This document shows, one piece after another, positions 6,611 through 8,658 of a stretch of 8,658 bases of DNA. The translations under genes were made by a program, and so were the position numbers. This DNA comes from Xanthobacteraceae bacterium (GTDB lineage Bacteria; Pseudomonadota; Alphaproteobacteria; Rhizobiales; Xanthobacteraceae), in the NCBI GenBank assembly GCA_030043175.1, contig JASHYD010000768.1:1-8658 (forward strand). The letters run 5' to 3'. Numbering within the stretch: the first letter of the stretch is position 1; every line of letters starts with the position of its first letter. The notes under the pieces are model-generated. The model had not been told where the DNA came from and did not search any database. It saw only the letters and a list, made by a program, of their open reading frames with translations.

Positions 6611-6650
6611 TCGCATGCAACGACAGCTCATCGCATGCAACGACAGCTCA
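6611..6650. repeat. Perfect 20-bp tandem duplication upstream of the DUF6152 gene
   Basis: TCGCATGCAACGACAGCTCA occurs twice with no gap and no mismatch (6611-6630 and 6631-6650). Each copy contains the palindrome GCATGC. A partial third match (CGCATG at 6605-6610) precedes the first copy. The element lies 48-87 bp before the DUF6152 start codon, where promoter or operator sequences would be expected. It may be a doubled regulator site or a recent replication-slippage duplication. Confidence 0.75.
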
Positions 6651-6856
6651 ACGGCAAAATACACTATTTGTCGCCTGCCGAGAAGGGGTTGCGGGACGCC
6701 CTTCACGGCGTCGGAGCGTCCGAGCCCGCTCGACGTTGAGCGAAACCGGGAGCCGCACGGAGATCCCGGATTCCGCGGAATTTATCGCTGGGTCCCGCCA
6801 CTCGCGGTCTGATGCGCGCTGCAAGCGGACCGGGGGCTCACTGCGGGCAGACCGCA
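6651..6856. other. Intergenic region between the quinone-oxidoreductase-like gene and DUF6152
   Basis: No credible gene is seen. It contains a 6-bp hairpin, GACGCC (6695-6700) / GGCGTC (6707-6712) with a CTTCAC loop; a 12-bp perfect palindrome, ATTCCGCGGAAT (6770-6781); and an 8-bp inverted repeat, GCGGTCTG (6804-6811) / CAGACCGC (6848-6855), ending one base before the stop of the oxidoreductase gene. None has a T-run typical of an intrinsic terminator. The end nearest the tandem repeat is AT-richer and may hold the promoter of the DUF6152 gene, but no good consensus match was found. Confidence 0.4.
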
Positions 6857-7837
6857 TCATCCGACTTGCATCTCGATTGCGATCTTGCCGAAATGCTGAT
6901 TGGCTTTCATCACCTCCAGCGCCTCTGCAACTCGCGAGAGCGCAAATGCCTTGAAGATCGGCAAACGAAGCTCGCCCGCCTCGACGGCCGGCCACAGATC
7001 GGCGCGCATCAGCCGGTTGATCTCGCGAATCTCCTCGATCGTTCGCGTACGGAAGGTGACGCCGATATAGTCGATGCGCTTGGCCGCATGGAGGTCAAAG
7101 TCGAATTCGCCCGTCATGCCGCCGAGCCGTCCGACATTGACGATGCGTCCCAGGATCGCCGCAGCGGCGAGATTCTGATTGGCGACCGCGGCCGACACCA
7201 GATCGATGATCACGTCTGCGCCCTTGTCGCCGGTGGCCTTCTTTACCTCGTGCGGCCATCCCGGGGCCGATGAATCGATCGCGAGATCGCAGCCGAATTC
7301 CTTCAGTCGCGCGCGCCGCTCTGGATTTGTCGAAGTGCCCATGACCACAGACCCGCCCATCAGCTTCGCAATCTGCATGCCGATCAAACCGACGCCGGAG
7401 CTGGCGCCTTGCATGAGCAGGGTTTCGCCGCGCTGGAGGCGTCCGGCGGTGACGATCGCATTGTGCATCGTGCCGAGCGCGACCGGAAAGCACGCGGCCT
7501 GCGCATAGGTCATATTGTTGCCGGGGATCAGGTGGACGCGCGCAAAGTCGGTGACGGCATATTCGGCAATGCCACCCGGCGCCGTCGCCATGACGCGGTC
7601 GCCCGTCTTGAGGCCAGCGACTTGGCTGCCGATCGCTTCGACATCGCCCGCGCATTCGAGCCCGATCCGCGCTCCGACGCCGCCGACCCTGCCGTGCCGA
7701 TGGCCCGAGGCAACGATCAGATCGGCGCGGTTGAGCGTGGAAGCGCGCACGCGGATCAGTACCTCATTGGGTTCGGGCACCGGGTTCTCAAGATCACGAA
7801 CTTCGATCCCGCTGTGCCCCAGAACGGCGGCTTTCAT
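6857..7837 (-). CDS. Zinc-independent MDR oxidoreductase, quinone oxidoreductase (Qor/PIG3) type
   Basis: A 326-residue medium-chain dehydrogenase/reductase expected to transfer hydride from NADPH to a quinone or enone-type acceptor in the cytoplasm. The GroES-like domain has the typical MKAAVLGHSGIEVRDLENP opening, LNRADLIVASG (35-45, as in PIG3-type enzymes), GLECAGDV (59-66) and the LKTGDRVMA turn (76-84). The NADP-binding Rossmann domain starts at LMQGASSGVGLIG (141-153), the AxxGxxG form used by quinone reductases, followed by strand-turn TSTNPERRARLKEFG. Structural and catalytic zinc ligands of alcohol dehydrogenases are absent, as usual for this branch. The ATG at 7837 is chosen because GGGGAGGAG (7847-7855) lies nine bases upstream and the family begins here; the frame continues open to 8077 but that extension is unrelated and Arg/Ala-rich. 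True substrate is not predictable. It is transcribed alone, separated by 537 bp from the upstream cytochrome gene. Confidence 0.92.
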   Translation of the reverse strand: MKAAVLGHSGIEVRDLENPVPEPNEVLIRVRASTLNRADLIVASGHRHGRVGGVGARIGLECAGDVEAIGSQVAGLKTGDRVMATAPGGIAEYAVTDFARVHLIPGNNMTYAQAACFPVALGTMHNAIVTAGRLQRGETLLMQGASSGVGLIGMQIAKLMGGSVVMGTSTNPERRARLKEFGCDLAIDSSAPGWPHEVKKATGDKGADVIIDLVSAAVANQNLAAAAILGRIVNVGRLGGMTGEFDFDLHAAKRIDYIGVTFRTRTIEEIREINRLMRADLWPAVEAGELRLPIFKAFALSRVAEALEVMKANQHFGKIAIEMQVG

Positions 7838-7846
7838 CTTGAACTT

Positions 7847-7855
7847 CTCCTCCCC
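7847..7855 (-). promoter_or_regulatory. Strong ribosome binding site of the MDR oxidoreductase gene
   Basis: On the minus strand this reads GGGGAGGAG, nine bases before the ATG at 7837. It rules out the 80-codon longer frame that begins at 8077. Confidence 0.75.
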
Positions 7856-8222
7856 ATGTACGGGCTTCTTCAAAGCTAATGTGAGAGAAACATGGCGCGA
7901 TCGGCCAACGTCAAGCGCGATCGCATGCAGCGCAGCGACGCGAGCGTCAAGCGGCGTGGCCAAGGTGTTCGCGGTGACCGGCGCCACGCCGGGTCGCGTT
8001 GCCGGCGACGACAACCCCGGCGCGGCGCAATTCAACCGGGCCGAATACCCACGCAAGCGGCCAAACGCTTGCCGCACTATTCGGTGCCGGCCGCCGTGGT
8101 GAGAGCACGAGCAGCCAAAGGCGTTCTAGGATTCGCGATGGCTTCCGACGACCGCGGGGACAGCTTTTTCTTGCCCACGAAACGGAGCTGCTGTTGTGAA
8201 GGGGCCGCCCGTTAACGCCGGC

Positions 8223-8256
8223 AGAGCAAGAAACGCGTTAGAGCAAGAAATGCGTT
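8223..8256. repeat. 17-bp near-perfect tandem repeat
   Basis: AGAGCAAGAAACGCGTT (8223-8239) is followed directly by AGAGCAAGAAATGCGTT (8240-8256), differing at one position (C/T). The first copy contains the palindrome AACGCGTT. It lies in the non-coding stretch between the cytochrome and the oxidoreductase genes. Its role is unknown: possible regulator site, remnant of a dispersed intergenic repeat, or slippage product. Confidence 0.7.
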
Positions 8257-8321
8257 GTACCCAGTCGAACTATTTCCGGTTAGACGACCGCTGGAGCCGA
8301 TCCCAACTCGTCGCGAGGACG

Positions 8322-8360
8322 AATCAAATCGGCCGGGCAGTCATTTGCGCTGCCCGGCCG
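8322..8360 (-). terminator. Probable intrinsic terminator of the cytochrome c gene
   Basis: CGGCCGGGCAG (8330-8340) and CTGCCCGGCCG (8350-8360) form a perfect 11-bp GC-rich stem with a 9-nt loop. On the minus strand it begins 14 bp after the cytochrome stop and is followed by ATTTGATT, an imperfect T-rich tail. Position and stem strength fit termination of that gene and isolate it from the oxidoreductase gene further on. Confidence 0.7.
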
Positions 8361-8374
8361 TCCGCTCGCAGGCG

Positions 8375-8658
8375 CTATGGTTCGAGCGAGGCGAGGTAGG
8401 CCGCCGCGTTCAATATGTCATCCTCGTTGAGTTTGCTCACCACCGGAGCCATCAGGGGCGTCCAGGTTCCGGTCCGGTTGCCATGCTGCATGTCGTAGAG
8501 CTGCCGTCCAAGATAGCTCGGCGAGCGGCCCGCGAGCCGTGGGACGGGGCCTAAGCCCTTGAGATCGACGCCGTGGCAAACCGTGCACGCGGTGACCTTG
8601 CCGGCGCCGGTGGTGACCAGGACCTCACCTTTCTTGACGCTGCCAGGCGGCACATAGG
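8375..8658 (-). CDS. c-type cytochrome, C-terminal fragment cut by window edge
   Basis: About 93 residues of the C-terminal heme domain are visible; the frame continues open past 8658 (a Tyr codon at 8654-8656 precedes the GTG at 8653), so the start and any signal peptide or first heme domain lie outside. The heme-attachment motif is CTVCH (residues 23-27 counting from the GTG), followed by a GVDLKGLGPVPRLAGR stretch typical of cytochrome c4-like or dehydrogenase-partner diheme cytochromes. Met68 in TPLMAPVV is the probable sixth iron ligand, and NEDDILNAAAYLASLEP is the usual C-terminal helix. It would act as a periplasmic electron carrier. Class I cytochrome c is confident; whether the full protein has one or two hemes, and its redox partner, cannot be told here. 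Confidence 0.88.
   Translation of the reverse strand, partial: YVPPGSVKKGEVLVTTGAGKVTACTVCHGVDLKGLGPVPRLAGRSPSYLGRQLYDMQHGNRTGTWTPLMAPVVSKLNEDDILNAAAYLASLEP

Larger units (their letters stand above)
7838..8374. other. 537-bp stretch without a convincing gene
   Basis: Open frames exist on + (for example 7892-8215) but encode Arg-rich, family-less sequence typical of GC-rich non-coding DNA, so no gene is called. Visible structure near the oxidoreductase gene is a direct repeat GCGCGATCG (7895-7903 and 7915-7923, exactly 20 bp apart) and two minus-strand TTGACG hexamers (7914-7909 and 7950-7945) that could be -35 elements, though no matching -10 is clear. Further right are the 17-bp tandem repeat and the hairpin listed separately. 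Confidence 0.5.

Noticed and set aside
6611..6650. CRISPR array
   Set aside because: Only two copies, directly adjacent, with no spacer between them and no cas genes.
6648..6995. Possible 115-aa minus-strand gene between oxidoreductase and DUF6152
   Set aside because: Nearly half is an out-of-frame shadow of the oxidoreductase gene, and the rest is Arg/Ser-rich without a family match.
7838..8077. 80-codon N-terminal extension of the MDR oxidoreductase
   Set aside because: The sequence is not family-like, and a strong SD lies directly before the ATG at 7837, where the MDR family begins (MKAAV).
7892..8215. Possible 107-aa gene on + in the gene-free stretch
   Set aside because: Arg-rich composition, no recognisable domain, only a weak ribosome site, and it overlaps the likely upstream region of the oxidoreductase gene.
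8330..8360. Transposon end or attachment site suggested by the 11-bp inverted repeat
   Set aside because: The arms are only nine bases apart and sit 14 bp after a stop codon with a T-rich tail; a terminator explains this better and no transposase or integrase is present.

Overview
The window looks like chromosomal DNA from a GC-rich alphaproteobacterium. The best guess is a member of the Rhizobiales/Hyphomicrobiales (Bradyrhizobium, Rhodopseudomonas or Xanthobacteraceae-like). The guess rests on the strong GC bias at third codon positions, the protein families present (ATP-grasp/alpha-E fusion, M32 carboxypeptidase of the GxFQGY type, DUF6152, VanA-like Rieske oxygenase) and remembered similarity; no search was run. 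No tRNA, rRNA, CRISPR array, insertion sequence or phage gene was seen.

Layout, left to right: (1) the 3' two-thirds of a circularly permuted ATP-grasp/alpha-E fusion gene on +, cut by the left edge; (2) an M32 metallocarboxypeptidase on -, whose stop lies one base from the stop of gene 1; (3) a divergent intergenic region with a good sigma70-type promoter; (4) a VanA-like Rieske non-heme iron oxygenase on +, then a small DUF2630 gene on + that may share its transcript; (5) a gap with several small inverted repeats and a possible terminator; (6) two exported-protein genes on -: a DUF6152 protein, and downstream of it a 287-residue periplasmic protein with an EF-hand-like Asp/Gly loop; (7) a perfect 20-bp tandem duplication just upstream of the DUF6152 gene; (8) a zinc-independent quinone-oxidoreductase-type MDR gene on -; (9) a gap of about 540 bp with no convincing gene but a 17-bp tandem repeat and a very strong hairpin; (10) the 3' end of a c-type cytochrome gene on -, cut by the right edge.

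The window is not one obvious pathway. The oxygenase, the quinone-oxidoreductase-like enzyme, the cytochrome and the two exported proteins would suit a redox or catabolic neighbourhood, but no reductase partner for the oxygenase and no substrate-defining gene is present. I do not see a clearly new multi-gene system. The parts most worth checking are the exported pair (DUF6152 plus the calcium-loop protein), its duplicated upstream element, and the oxygenase/DUF2630 pair.
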